A stretch of DNA of 64,000 nt, from contig NZ_MUNM01000037.1 in NCBI RefSeq assembly GCF_002286815.1, forward strand, positions 62,001-126,000. The letters are read 5' to 3'. The notes under the pieces are model-generated. The model saw only the letters and a list, made by a program, of their open reading frames with translations. It searched no databases and had not been told where the DNA came from. Position numbers and translations under genes: made by a program. The stretch's first letter is position 1. Each line of letters starts with the position of its first letter. Source of the DNA: Pseudomonas sp. PICF141. Its GTDB lineage: Bacteria; Pseudomonadota; Gammaproteobacteria; Pseudomonadales; Pseudomonadaceae. Below, one piece after another: positions 45,160-56,795 of the stretch.

Positions 45160-45925
45160 AACCCTGGGCATCATTGGGGGCACCGGCTGGCTCGGGCGCG
45201 CAATCGCGCAGGCGCTCCTTGAAAGCGGCTTCATCAAGCCTGACCATTTGTTGATCTCGAACCGCTCCGGCGTCAGTACTTTCGAGCCAGGCGTGAGGCT
45301 GCTGGCCGACAACCAGCAGTTGGTGGACCTCAGCCATATTGTCGTGCTGTCCATCCGGCCGGAGCAGTTTCGTGAACTGCTGATCAACGCCCGCGGCAAG
45401 TTAGTGATTTCTCTGATGGCCGGAGTTCCGGCGGCAGCCATCAGCGCGGCAACCGGTGCGGATGTAATCGTGCGGGCCATGCCGAATGCGGCCGTGGAAA
45501 TCAGGCAGTCGTTCACGCCCTGGTACTGTGCCGGAAACCTTGTTGAGCGCGACCGCCAGTGGGTGCAGCGACTGTTCGAGTGCGTAGGTTCGGCGGACGA
45601 AGTGCCTGATGAAGACTGTATTGATTATCTCAGTGCATTGTCCGGGACTGGGCCGGCCTTCCCAGCGATGCTGCAAATGGCGCTGACTAATCAGGCGGTG
45701 GCTGCAGGAATTCCACTTGCCATCGCGCAACACGCTGCACAAAGCGTGGTGGTGGGGGGAGGCCAGATGCTTGCCAGCCGCGATCCGCGACAAATGATTG
45801 AGTCGTTGATGGCTTATCGTGGCGTGACGGCGGCAGCGCTGCAGTCGATGGCCGATCAGAACATCGAGTCCATTGTGGGGACGGCGGTAAAGGCCGGCGC
45901 TGAAGTTGCGCGTCGGGGAATGTAG
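45149..45925 (+). CDS. ProC-family pyrroline-5-carboxylate reductase-like protein
   Basis: The product is 258 residues from the ATG at 45149, with AGGAG 10 bp upstream and inside the TetR reading frame. It shows an N-terminal NAD(P)-binding fold (TLGIIGGTGWLGRAIAQALL), IVVLSIRPEQFRELL, the VIVRAMPNAAVEIRQS turn and a C-terminal dimerisation domain with LSALSGTGPAFPAML. The glycine motif GGTGWLG and SGTGP deviate from the usual GGGNMA and SGSGP of housekeeping ProC. This, together with its location in the betaine block, suggests a specialised member acting on a proline-like or N-methylated imine. Its direction of reaction is uncertain. Confidence 0.82.
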   Translation: MENRTLGIIGGTGWLGRAIAQALLESGFIKPDHLLISNRSGVSTFEPGVRLLADNQQLVDLSHIVVLSIRPEQFRELLINARGKLVISLMAGVPAAAISAATGADVIVRAMPNAAVEIRQSFTPWYCAGNLVERDRQWVQRLFECVGSADEVPDEDCIDYLSALSGTGPAFPAMLQMALTNQAVAAGIPLAIAQHAAQSVVVGGGQMLASRDPRQMIESLMAYRGVTAAALQSMADQNIESIVGTAVKAGAEVARRGM

Positions 45926-45941
45926 CCAGGGCAGGGGATAG

Positions 45942-45973
45942 ACAGTGAAGACCCGCTGAAGGGCCTTCACTGT
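45942..45973. terminator. Hairpin between convergent genes
   Basis: ACAGTGAAG (45942-45950) pairs with CTTCACTGT (45965-45973) between the ProC-like and VOC genes. There is no T-run, so strength is uncertain. Confidence 0.4.
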
Positions 45974-45995
45974 AGAAAGCGTCAACCGATTGCGA

Positions 45996-46379
45996 TTATT
46001 CGGCCTTGAAGCAGTAGACAGCCAGTTTGTTGCCATCAAGGTCCCGAGCGTAAGCGGCATAGGCATTTTCAGCCCAGCTACGCGAACCCGGTTGGCCTTC
46101 ACAGGTGCCACCCGCCGCGAGTGCGGTTTCGTGGAATGCATGTACTGCAGCGCGACTTGGCGCTTCGAAACTCACGGTCACGCCATTGCCAACGTTGGCA
46201 GGATTGCCATTGGCGGGTTTTAGCACGAAGAACGACGGTTTATCCACGCCCCAAATGGAGCCGGATTCATCAAGGTCGGCAACACGGTTAAGACCAATTT
46301 CTTTGAGAACACGATCATAGAAGGTCCGTGCTTCGGCAAGGTCATTGGTACCGACAGTGACATGGGTAAAAACAGACAT
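45996..46379 (-). CDS. VOC family (glyoxalase-like) protein
   Basis: The 127-residue single vicinal-oxygen-chelate domain opens FTHVTVGTNDLAEARTFYDRVLKEIG, contains PANVGNGVTVSFEAPSRAAVHAFHE and ends YARDLDGNKLAVYC. The first His of FTHVTVG and the last Glu/Cys region are where such proteins bind metal, but a full triad is not certain. Proteins of this size are annotated as glyoxalase/bleomycin resistance-like. It lies between the ProC-like gene and the class III alcohol dehydrogenase, in the minus direction with the latter. No specific function can be given. Confidence 0.82.
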   Translation of the reverse strand: MSVFTHVTVGTNDLAEARTFYDRVLKEIGLNRVADLDESGSIWGVDKPSFFVLKPANGNPANVGNGVTVSFEAPSRAAVHAFHETALAAGGTCEGQPGSRSWAENAYAAYARDLDGNKLAVYCFKAE

Positions 46380-46442
46380 TTTGATTTCCTTTGGGTTGTG
46401 ATGCGGGTGTGAGCGCTGGCCGGTATCACGGCAGTGCCTTGG

Positions 46443-49660
<3,218 letters not shown>

Positions 49661-49715
49661 CGTGGTGCGCTCCAAAGTGGGCTTCATCAGGCTTGGTGAC
49701 TAGAAATTAGGATAA

Positions 49716-49759
49716 ATGTACACCTGTGTCAATGCTTTGTGACACAGGTGTACATTTTG
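49716..49759. promoter_or_regulatory. Perfect 18-bp inverted repeat operator between demethylase and etfBA
   Basis: AAATGTACACCTGTGTCA (49716-49733) and its exact inverse TGACACAGGTGTACATTT (49742-49759) are separated by the 8-bp spacer ATGCTTTG. The site lies 56 bp before the demethylase start and 107 bp before etfB, so one dimer or dimer pair could regulate both transcripts. The arm contains AGGTGTACA, also found before the TetR gene. Confidence 0.78.
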
Positions 49760-49865
49760 CTTGCGCAACAAAAAATCCAGGATTAACATCCGTCAAAACA
49801 AGGACTGAACTGGCTTAACCACGCCTGTCATCCATTGCATCGATTGATGAGTGCCCGAGGGAATT

Positions 49866-50615
49866 ATGAAAGTGCTCGTAGCGGTAAAACGCGCCATTGA
49901 CCCGAACGTGAAGGCTCGTGTTAAAGGTGATGGTTCAGGCGTCGACCTGAATGGCGTAAAGATGGCCTTGAACCCTTTCTGCGAAAACGCAGTGGAAGAA
50001 GCTATTCGCCTTAAGGAAAAAGGCGTGGTTTGCGAGGTGGTGGTCGTTTCAGTTGGCACTTCTGCTGCGCAAGAACAATTACGTACGGCATTAGCGCTTG
50101 GCGCAGATCGAGCACTCCTGGTTGAAACGAACGCGATGCTCGAGCCGCTCAACGTGGCCAAATACCTAAGCAAAGTGATCGATAACGAAAAGCCGCAATT
50201 GATCCTTTTTGGTAAACAGGCTATCGACCAGGAGAACAACCAGACCGGGCAGATGGTTGCGCAATTAATAGGTAGTGCTCAGGCCACCTTTGCCTCAGCC
50301 GTCAGCTATGCCGATGGCCGATGGGTTGTTGAGCGTGAAATCGATGGTGGCAGCCAGGTTGTGGCCCTTACGGCACCCGCAGTTGTTACCTGTGATCTGC
50401 GCCTTAATGAACCGCGCTACGCCTCGTTACCTAACATCATGAAGGCCAAGAAAAAACCGCTCGAGGTGATTGCCGCTGATGGCTTGGGCGCGAGCGTGAG
50501 GGAGCACACCCGGCTGCTCAAGGTGACGCCACCTCCAGTGCGAAAAGCAGGTATCAACGTCAGTTCGGTATCTGAACTGGTGGAAAAACTGAGAAATGTG
50601 GTGGGGTTAGTTTGA
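49866..50615 (+). CDS. etfB: Electron transfer flavoprotein beta subunit
   Basis: The product is 249 residues from the ATG at 49866 (GAGGGA upstream). It opens [19 protein letters not shown] and has the ETF-beta diagnostic stretches [39 protein letters not shown] and [19 protein letters not shown], then [15 protein letters not shown]. It forms the AMP-containing half of ETF, a soluble carrier that takes electrons from flavin dehydrogenases to the quinone pool. The gene is divergent from the StcD-like demethylase and overlaps etfA by one base. It is probably a dedicated copy for demethylation rather than the housekeeping ETF. Confidence 0.93.
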   Translation: MKVLVAVKRAIDPNVKARVKGDGSGVDLNGVKMALNPFCENAVEEAIRLKEKGVVCEVVVVSVGTSAAQEQLRTALALGADRALLVETNAMLEPLNVAKYLSKVIDNEKPQLILFGKQAIDQENNQTGQMVAQLIGSAQATFASAVSYADGRWVVEREIDGGSQVVALTAPAVVTCDLRLNEPRYASLPNIMKAKKKPLEVIAADGLGASVREHTRLLKVTPPPVRKAGINVSSVSELVEKLRNVVGLV

Positions 50616-51550
50616 TGCGCACATTGGTTATAGCCGAGCACACAGGTAGTCAACTCACGGCAGGCACGTTGAGTGCAATTACTGCTGCTATCGATCTGGG
50701 CTTCGAAACGGATTTGCTTGTGATGGGGGGCGCACAGGCATCAGACGTTGCGGAACAGGCCGCGCTTACCAAGGGCCTGCATCGAGTGCTGCTCGCGCAG
50801 GATGAGATGTTCGAGAAGACGCTGGCCGAAAATGTCCAGCCACTGATCACTTCGCTAGTGGGCGACACTTATACCCATGTAATGGCGGATGCGAGCAGCA
50901 TGGGTCGCAATGTGTTGCCACGGGTAGCGGCCAGCCTGGATGTCGGAATGCTTTCGGACGTCATCAAAATTGTGTCGGTAGACACTTTCGAGCGACCCAT
51001 TTATGCGGGTAATGCGATCGCCACCGTTCAGTCCATCGATTCAGTCAAGTTGTTGACCCTCCGTGCCTCGGCTTTTGCCCAAGCCTCGTCCCATCAGGAT
51101 CGCTGCGAAGTCATGGCCGTTAATGGGGGACGCATTGCAAGCACTGTCAGCTTTGTAAGCGAACAGCTGACGGTGAGCGAAAGGCCTGACCTGTCGAGCG
51201 CTCGTGTCGTCGTTTCCGGTGGTCGCGGGATGCAGAGCAAAGCGAATTTTGAATTGATCGAACGTGTTGCAGACAAGCTCGGTGGCGCCGTAGGCGCATC
51301 ACGCGCTGCAGTGGACGCAGGTTTTGCCCCCAACGACTTGCAAGTCGGGCAGACGGGGAAAATAGTGGCACCGGATCTCTACATCGCCGCAGGTATCAGT
51401 GGCGCCATTCAACACCTGGCGGGTATGAGTGGATCAAAGGTAATCGTCGCGATCAACCAGGACGCTGAGGCGCCGATCGCCCAAGTTGCAGATTACATGT
51501 TGGTTGCGGATTTGTTTGAGGCATTACCGGCGCTCGAAAAGGCATTGTGA
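50615..51550 (+). CDS. etfA: Electron transfer flavoprotein alpha subunit
   Basis: The product is 311 residues from the ATG at 50615; a TTG at 50612 is an alternative. The N-terminal part binds EtfB ([22 protein letters not shown]). The C-terminal FAD domain has the conserved [40 protein letters not shown] and [29 protein letters not shown], which is the ETF-alpha FAD-binding signature. It overlaps etfB by one base (TGATG), ensuring equal synthesis. No ETF-ubiquinone oxidoreductase gene is in the window, so the housekeeping enzyme would accept the electrons. Confidence 0.93.
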   Translation: MRTLVIAEHTGSQLTAGTLSAITAAIDLGFETDLLVMGGAQASDVAEQAALTKGLHRVLLAQDEMFEKTLAENVQPLITSLVGDTYTHVMADASSMGRNVLPRVAASLDVGMLSDVIKIVSVDTFERPIYAGNAIATVQSIDSVKLLTLRASAFAQASSHQDRCEVMAVNGGRIASTVSFVSEQLTVSERPDLSSARVVVSGGRGMQSKANFELIERVADKLGGAVGASRAAVDAGFAPNDLQVGQTGKIVAPDLYIAAGISGAIQHLAGMSGSKVIVAINQDAEAPIAQVADYMLVADLFEALPALEKAL

Positions 51551-51692
51551 GTGAGTTGATAATGATTCCATGGCAGAACAATGTGCGAAATTTTATATTT
51601 GAAAGTTTAATATTAGCTTCGCATTTTTATGAGGGAAGTTGATGCTTCTGCTGTCCTGTCAATAACTATTAATACAGCACGCGGAGATGCAC

Positions 51693-52592
51693 ATGATTAC
51701 GTTATCCAGTAAAACTTGTACCGGCTGGCTTGCAGGTTTGGTTATGATCTCCAGCAGCCTGATAGCTCAAGCCGAGGAGCCCGCGCCTATCCGTATTGGT
51801 TGGGTGAATTGGTCGGATACGGAGATCGCTGTAAAGCTGGCAGATACAGCGTTGCGAAATCACCTGAAGCAACCGGTTAAATTGGTTCTGGCCGATATTG
51901 GTATTCAGTTTCAGGCGCTGGCTAACGGTAATATCGACCTGATTCCTATGGTTTGGCTGCCAAGCACTCACAAGTCCTTTTATGACAAATACCGCGACAA
52001 GCTCGAAGACTTAGGGGTGCTTTATGAGGGGCGGATTGGCATGGCGGTACCCACTTCTATTCCTGTCAGTGAAATCGCCAGTGTCGAAGACCTTAACAAG
52101 CCAGAGGTAAGGGAAAAACTCGGCGGCAAGATTTTGACTTCCGAAGTGGGTAATGGTCAGTACAAACTTACGGAAAAGGCCATTAAAGAATATCGTCTTG
52201 ATGGTTATAAGATGGTCGCTTCTTCAGAGTCTGGAATGTTGAGCGAGTTGGACCGTAATCTGAAACGTGACAAGTGGTCTTTGATTAACGCATGGAGCCC
52301 GCACTGGATGTTCTCCAAGTGGTCACTGCGATATTTGGATGATCCGAAGCAGATTTTCGGAGGCTCTGAGCAAATCCACGCGGTCGCACGCAAAGGTTTT
52401 AGCGCAGAACACCCCGATGTTGCTCGATTCTTCGCCAACTTCAAAATCCCTAAAGCTGACCTTGAGAAAATGATGGCTACTGCGCGTGATAGCTCGGCAG
52501 ATAAGGTAGTTGCAGAATACTACTCAGCCAACAAACCCCGCTTTGCAGCAATGTTTGACGACACGACTGCTTCAACAACAGCGGGCCAGTGA
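51693..52592 (+). CDS. Second betaine-type substrate-binding protein
   Basis: The product is 299 residues from the ATG at 51693, placed 6 bp after GGAG; an ATG at 51687 is too close to the ribosome site. The signal peptide (LAGLVMISSSLIAQAEE) precedes an OpuAC-type domain: IRIGWVNWSDTEIAVKLADT, LANGNIDLIPMVWLPSTH, GRIGMAVPTSIPVSE and WSLINAWSPHWMFSKWSLRYL. Tryptophans are concentrated where quaternary-ammonium cages form. No permease or ATPase gene adjoins it, so it may share the proVW-like channel at 30672-32722. It differs clearly in sequence from the first binding protein, suggesting a second ligand. Confidence 0.88.
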   Translation: MITLSSKTCTGWLAGLVMISSSLIAQAEEPAPIRIGWVNWSDTEIAVKLADTALRNHLKQPVKLVLADIGIQFQALANGNIDLIPMVWLPSTHKSFYDKYRDKLEDLGVLYEGRIGMAVPTSIPVSEIASVEDLNKPEVREKLGGKILTSEVGNGQYKLTEKAIKEYRLDGYKMVASSESGMLSELDRNLKRDKWSLINAWSPHWMFSKWSLRYLDDPKQIFGGSEQIHAVARKGFSAEHPDVARFFANFKIPKADLEKMMATARDSSADKVVAEYYSANKPRFAAMFDDTTASTTAGQ

Positions 52593-52880
52593 CGACGGCC
52601 ACTGTCTTGTCACTATTTTGCAGTTCGATGCCCTTTGCAGTGAGTGAAGGGTGTTGAGTGTTTATCTTTGGATCGGATTTTTATAAATGCCGGACACAGG
52701 TCATTGTATTGCCTTGCGGCGTTATATGATGAGTGGTTCTTGAACATTAGTTTGAGAAAAATAAACGAGCATTAGCATGCGGGCACGCTGTTGAATCATG
52801 TGACTCAGTGAGATCAAAGAGGGCGTCGCCGTGCTTTCTAAATCTTCTGCCTAATTGACATTCTTGAAAGGAGAACATAC

Positions 52881-53861
52881 ATGACAGAGTTATTTGATAT
52901 TCGTCTGGCTAGCAAACAAACAGCTTTCACTGAAATTCCAGTCATAGATATATCGTCGCTCATAAACGGCGAAAATCCACTGGAGGTGGCAAGCCAAATA
53001 GGTGACGCATGCGAAAAGGTGGGTTTTTTTTATATAAAAAATCATGGTATTGACCAGCAGTTAATAGATGAGATGTATGCGCTTACCAAAAGCTTTTTCA
53101 AGCTTCCTTTTGATGAGAAGAACAAGCTTAATGTCGTAAATTCCGGGCCCACGCTACGTGGTTATATACCGATGTACGCGGAAAACGTCGATCCAGCTAA
53201 TACCCGCGATTTCAAAGAATGTTTTGATTGCGGAGCTCATTACGATGAGGTCTCTCCATTTTTTGGTCCTAATCAAATGCCGTCGGCACTGCCGCAATTT
53301 GAGAAGGTTGCCGAAGATTACCATTCCTCTGTATTGGCACTCGCGCGAATGCTTATTGGTGGGATCGCGCTGAGCTTGGGTCTACCGCAAAATTACTTTG
53401 AACACCTTCAGCGTAAGCCCATCACGATTCAGCGGATTTTGCGTTACCCGCCCCAGATCGGAAGAATTTCCCAAGAGGAGATTGGTATTGGGGCGCACAC
53501 GGACTATGGTTTCTTGACGGTCCTATCCCAAGATGCAGTTGGCGGTTTGCAAGTCAGGAACCGTGCAGGGGAGTGGGTTACTGCCCCTCCAGTTGAAGGC
53601 ACTTTTATCGTCAATATTGGTGATCTGGTTCAAACCCTCACCAACGATCGCTACACCTCGACAATGCATCGCGTCATAAATACCAGCGGTCTAGAGCGCT
53701 ATTCAATACCTTTCTTTATTGATTTGGATTTCGATGCGGTTGTTGAGCCTGTGCCAACCTGCGTGAGTGAGGCTCTACCTGCGAAGTATGAAGCGTACAC
53801 GTGTGGCCAACACAAATTTAAGCGTTTCGTTGATAGCTATGCGCATTTGAAAGGCGAATAG
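52881..53861 (+). CDS. Isopenicillin-N-synthase-like 2-oxoglutarate/Fe(II) oxygenase
   Basis: The 326-residue protein has the DIOX_N entry IPVIDISSLINGENPLEVASQ and the double-stranded beta-helix with iron ligands H206-T-D208 in IGAHTDYGFLT and H263 in TMHRVIN, plus R273-Y-S275 for 2-oxoglutarate. AAAGGAG precedes the ATG. All catalytic residues are kept, so it should hydroxylate, demethylate or ring-close a substrate using O2 and 2-oxoglutarate. It follows the second betaine-binding protein by 289 bp and is the last intact island gene before the decayed dehydrogenase. A hydroxylated or demethylated betaine is a reasonable product but not proven. Confidence 0.88.
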   Translation: MTELFDIRLASKQTAFTEIPVIDISSLINGENPLEVASQIGDACEKVGFFYIKNHGIDQQLIDEMYALTKSFFKLPFDEKNKLNVVNSGPTLRGYIPMYAENVDPANTRDFKECFDCGAHYDEVSPFFGPNQMPSALPQFEKVAEDYHSSVLALARMLIGGIALSLGLPQNYFEHLQRKPITIQRILRYPPQIGRISQEEIGIGAHTDYGFLTVLSQDAVGGLQVRNRAGEWVTAPPVEGTFIVNIGDLVQTLTNDRYTSTMHRVINTSGLERYSIPFFIDLDFDAVVEPVPTCVSEALPAKYEAYTCGQHKFKRFVDSYAHLKGE

Positions 53862-53870
53862 GGGTTATCA

Positions 53871-54220
53871 ATGTGCATCCTATACATGGCCAATCCCGCC
53901 GATGCGCAGAAATGGCGAGATGCCTGTCAACGCTCGCCCCTCAACTAGAGTTCCGCCAATGGCCTGATATCGGTAACCCCGCAGAGGTGCACTACATCCT
54001 GGCTTGGGAGCCTCTTCCCAGCCTTGTGGACCAATCGTGCACGCTTCACAGCGGCGTGTTGGTGTCATGGGGGTTGGTAGTCTCGGACGCGCCTCGCTTG
54101 ATCGCCTTCAGCCATTGGACTTTCAACTCAGCGGCTGGAGTCGTTCTTCGAAGGAGGTGCCAGGTGGTCACTGTTACGTCGGCCTGGACGAATTAGAGGA
54201 ATTTTTAGGGCAGTGGCCGC
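53871..54220 (+). pseudogene. Decayed D-2-hydroxyacid dehydrogenase (GhrA-like) gene
   Basis: Three frames together give pieces of a glyoxylate/hydroxypyruvate reductase-type protein. Frame one from ATG 53871 reads ILYMANPADAQKWRDACQ, then stops. A second frame reads APQLEFRQWPDIGNPAEVHYILAWEPLPSL. A third reads VGVMGVGSLGRASLDRLQP, the NAD-binding glycine motif, then FQLSGWSRSSKE and so on to about 54220. Parts of the middle and the catalytic end are missing, so at least two frameshifts and a deletion occurred. It lies between the island and tRNA-Ser. From about 54221 to 54445 nothing is recognisable. Confidence 0.72.
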
Positions 54221-54445
54221 CCCTATGCCGATTTACGCGTAGTTTGTTGGGCTGTGTCGAAAAGAGATCACAACCTCTGTTTTCGTTCCGGCGCTTTCCT
54301 GCGGAAGCTGCCTCTAAACCCGTTCTTCAGGCCTGTAGGTGTAGGCAAGAGACCATTCGAAAAGTTAGCCGCTGGTCGAAAAGCAATACTTCATCCAGGG
54401 TGTGGGCTGAAGTGTGGGCTGGCAGGGTTTTCCAAAAGCCAGAAA

Positions 54446-54477
54446 CGACAAAGCCCTGAATAATCAGGGCTTTGTCG
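54446..54477 (-). terminator. Terminator of tRNA-Ser
   Basis: CGACAAAGCCCTGA (54446-54459) pairs perfectly with TCAGGGCTTTGTCG (54464-54477) around a 4-nt loop. On the minus strand the stem is followed by TTTCT. It lies 9 bp beyond the CCA end of the tRNA gene. Confidence 0.85.
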
Positions 54478-54486
54478 GTACAAATA

Positions 54487-54574
54487 TGGCGGAGGCGATG
54501 GGATTCGAACTCATGGACCTGTTACAGTCGACGGTTTTCAAGACCGTTGCCTTAAACCACTCGGCCACACCTCC
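54487..54574 (-). tRNA. tRNA-Ser (anticodon UGA)
   Basis: The minus strand from 54574 begins GGAGGTGTGGCCGAGTGG and has the anticodon arm ACGGT-CTTGAAA-ACCGT (anticodon TGA). A long variable arm follows, with GTTCGAATC in the T-loop and CGCCTCC-G-CCA at the end, the CCA being encoded. The length of 88 nt and the long variable arm are serine-tRNA features. It is adjacent to the island's right edge. Confidence 0.93.
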
Positions 54575-54698
54575 GTTTGCGTTGCGGGCGCCATAATACC
54601 TGAATGAAACACACTGTCAAACTCTGTGCATGGCTTGTTACAGAGCGTCTGTTATGATCTTTGCGACTGAACGTTTCAAACCCAACAGGAGTGTCGCC

Positions 54699-55370
54699 AT
54701 GCGCGAACAGGATTACGCAGTGAATAACAGCGTGCAGGCTGAGCAGCTAGAGGTTAGCCGCGTCCTGCGCAACACTTACGGTCTACTCGCTCTCACCCTC
54801 GCATTCAGCGGCGTGATGGCGTTTGTCGCACAGCAGATGCGTGTCGGCTACCCGAATATCTTCGTGGTGCTGATCGGCTTCTACGGCCTTTTCTTTCTCA
54901 CCAACAAACTCCGTGATTCGGCATGGGGCCTGGTTTCTGCGTTCGCGCTGACCGGTTTCATGGGGTTCCTGCTCGGCCCGATTCTCAACCGTTATTTGGG
55001 TATGCAGGGCGGCGCAGAAGTCGTCAGCTCGGCCTTCGCGATGACCGCGCTGGTGTTTGGCGGCCTGTCGGCTTATGTGCTGATTACCCGTAAGGACATG
55101 AGTTTCCTCGGTGGTTTCATCACCGCCGGTTTCTTTGTGCTGCTGGGCGCGACACTGGCGAGCTTGTTCTTCCAGATCAGCGGTCTGCAACTGGCGATCA
55201 GCGCAGGTTTCGTGCTGTTCTCCTCGGTGTGCATTCTGTTCCAGACCAGCGCCATCATTCACGGCGGTGAGCGCAACTACATCATGGCGACCATCAGCCT
55301 GTACGTATCGATCTACAACCTGTTCGTCAGCTTGCTGCAACTGTTCGGCATCATGAGCCGCGATGATTGA
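54699..55370 (+). CDS. Bax inhibitor-1/YccA family membrane protein
   Basis: The product is 223 residues from the ATG at 54699, with CAGGAG 7 bp upstream. Seven hydrophobic segments follow a polar N-terminus of about 22 residues (EQDYAVNNSVQAEQLEVSRV). The family marks are VLRNTYGLLALTLAFSGVMA, the FALTGFMGFLLGP turn and the C-terminal IYNLFVSLLQLFGIMSRDD with acidic end. YccA in E. coli interacts with the FtsH protease; here it is an inner-membrane protein of the backbone. A terminator follows. Confidence 0.92.
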   Translation: MREQDYAVNNSVQAEQLEVSRVLRNTYGLLALTLAFSGVMAFVAQQMRVGYPNIFVVLIGFYGLFFLTNKLRDSAWGLVSAFALTGFMGFLLGPILNRYLGMQGGAEVVSSAFAMTALVFGGLSAYVLITRKDMSFLGGFITAGFFVLLGATLASLFFQISGLQLAISAGFVLFSSVCILFQTSAIIHGGERNYIMATISLYVSIYNLFVSLLQLFGIMSRDD

Positions 55371-55385
55371 TCGCCAGCCTTGAGT

Positions 55386-55411
55386 AAAAAACCCGCTTCG
55401 GCGGGTTTTTT
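55386..55411. terminator. Rho-independent terminator
   Basis: ACCCGC-TTCG-GCGGGT (55391-55406) is flanked by A and T runs on both sides. It terminates the Bax-inhibitor gene and could also act for the convergent VOC gene. Confidence 0.92.
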
Positions 55412-55428
55412 ATTGTCTGTGATTTGGC

Positions 55429-55824
55429 TCAGCGTTGGGGTTCGTGGCAACACACGCAGAGTTTGTTGCCGTCCGGGTCGCGCATATAGGCGCCGAAGTA
55501 ATCGGGATGGTAATGCGGACGCAGGCCCGGCGGCCCCTCGCAGGATCCACCATGAGCCATGGCCAGTGCGTGACAGCGTTTGACGATCTCGTGACTCGGC
55601 GCAAGCAGGGCGATCATCTGCCCGTTCCCCGGTGTGGCCGGCTGTTCGTCGAACGCAGTGCCAATGACGAACAGCGGACGCGGTGCATCCTTGCTCATCC
55701 ACCCCGCCCAGGGTTTGCCGGGATCGCAAAATTTCATCTGCAGCTGCAGTGCATCCATGATCGGTTGGTAGAACGCCAATGCACGATCGAAATCGGTGAT
55801 GCCGATAAAAACGTGAGACAACAT
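55429..55824 (-). CDS. VOC family (glyoxalase-like) protein
   Basis: The 131-residue, single-domain protein opens MLSHVFIGITDFDRALAFYQ, with H4 as the first possible metal ligand, and has HGGSCEGPPGLRPHYHPDYF followed by DPDGNKLCVCCH. Its terminal Cys-Cys-His after the usual acidic ligand position is notable. It belongs to the vicinal-oxygen-chelate superfamily, to which glyoxalases, dioxygenases and antibiotic-binding proteins belong; the activity is unknown. It precedes the YceK-like gene in the same direction in sequence order but is a separate short unit. Confidence 0.85.
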   Translation of the reverse strand: MLSHVFIGITDFDRALAFYQPIMDALQLQMKFCDPGKPWAGWMSKDAPRPLFVIGTAFDEQPATPGNGQMIALLAPSHEIVKRCHALAMAHGGSCEGPPGLRPHYHPDYFGAYMRDPDGNKLCVCCHEPQR

Positions 55825-55835
55825 TCATCTGCTCC

Positions 55836-56165
55836 TTATTCGACCACAATGATGCTGCCATCAGCCTGTTGCCGATAAATGGTGTAGGGCAGCAGCAGGG
55901 TATCGAGAACGCCGGAAATCACTACGTCGATTAGTACGAAGAGTGTGCCGTTGTTGTATTTGTACTCATCGATGCCCGGGCCTGGAGACGCATGCAGACT
56001 GCAAAAGTCATACGTCACGCCGCTATAGATCCGTGGAACCGCACCGCAGTAGGTTTTCTGTTCCTTGAGACTCTTCGCTGCTGCCTCGTCACTGCGCACC
56101 ACGGTCTGAAACGTGCCGCAACCGGTGAGTGTCATTGCCGCCAATAACATGGCCAGAGTTTTCAT
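55836..56165 (-). CDS. YceK/YidQ family lipoprotein
   Basis: The product is 109 residues from the ATG at 56165; the frame is open to 56222 but the signal starts at MKTLAMLL. The lipobox AMTLTGCG places the lipidated cysteine at about residue 16. The mature part has KTYCGAVPRIYSGVTYDFCSL and GTLFVLIDVVISGVLDTLLLPYTIYRQ, the conserved core of YceK/YidQ lipoproteins. It would be anchored in the outer or inner membrane. The function of the family is unknown. Confidence 0.88.
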   Translation of the reverse strand: MKTLAMLLAAMTLTGCGTFQTVVRSDEAAAKSLKEQKTYCGAVPRIYSGVTYDFCSLHASPGPGIDEYKYNNGTLFVLIDVVISGVLDTLLLPYTIYRQQADGSIIVVE

Positions 56166-56222
56166 GCCGCCAATCCTTCGCCGGAAAACCCCCAATCTAC
56201 CTCTTTGCAAACAAAACAGCAC

Positions 56223-56660
56223 TCAAGCCATCGGTGGCAGCCGGCGCTTGACCGGGGTCTTCTTGACGATGGCAGTGTTGGTTTCGGCGTGGCTGTTGAG
56301 ACGATCGAGGAGGGTGTCCAGTTGTTCCATCGAGCGCACGTGCAGGCGGGCGATGAAGCAGTCATCGCCAGTGACCTTGTCGCACTCGGTGAATTCAGGG
56401 ATGGCCTGAATCTGTCGCTCCACTTCCTGCAATTGCCCTGGTAACGGGCGAATACGGACGATGGCCTGGAGTTGGTAACCGAAGCATTTGGGGTCGATCT
56501 CGACGGTGTAGCCCTTGAGCACGCCACGTTCTTCGAGGCGGCGCAGCCGCTCGGCGACGCTGGGCGAGGACAGGCCGCTGATCTGTGCCAGGGCCTTGAG
56601 CGAGCGGCGTGAATCTTCCATCAGCGCGCTGATCAGCACTTGGTCGATGTCGTCGGTCAT
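56223..56660 (-). CDS. Lrp/AsnC family transcriptional regulator
   Basis: The product is 145 residues from the ATG at 56660 (CAGGGGA upstream); the frame is open to 56783 but the extension has no ribosome site. An N-terminal helix-turn-helix (DQVLISALMEDSRRSLKALAQ, SSPSVAERLRRLEERGVLKG) is followed by the RAM ligand domain (YTVEIDPKCFGYQLQAIVRI..., GDDCFIARLHVRSMEQLDTLL). It is divergent from an EamA exporter gene, the usual arrangement for Lrp-type regulators of amino-acid export. The effector is probably an amino acid. Confidence 0.9.
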   Translation of the reverse strand: MTDDIDQVLISALMEDSRRSLKALAQISGLSSPSVAERLRRLEERGVLKGYTVEIDPKCFGYQLQAIVRIRPLPGQLQEVERQIQAIPEFTECDKVTGDDCFIARLHVRSMEQLDTLLDRLNSHAETNTAIVKKTPVKRRLPPMA

Positions 56661-56795
56661 GGCGAATCCCCTGTTAGGCAATCGGTTGAATAAGCCTTGA
56701 TAAAAAAGGCGAAAGTCGAGTTTAGCCTGCTTTTTACGCTGGAGATGCCCCCAAATGGATTGGCATACTTTGCGCTCAAACACAGGAGGTTGATG

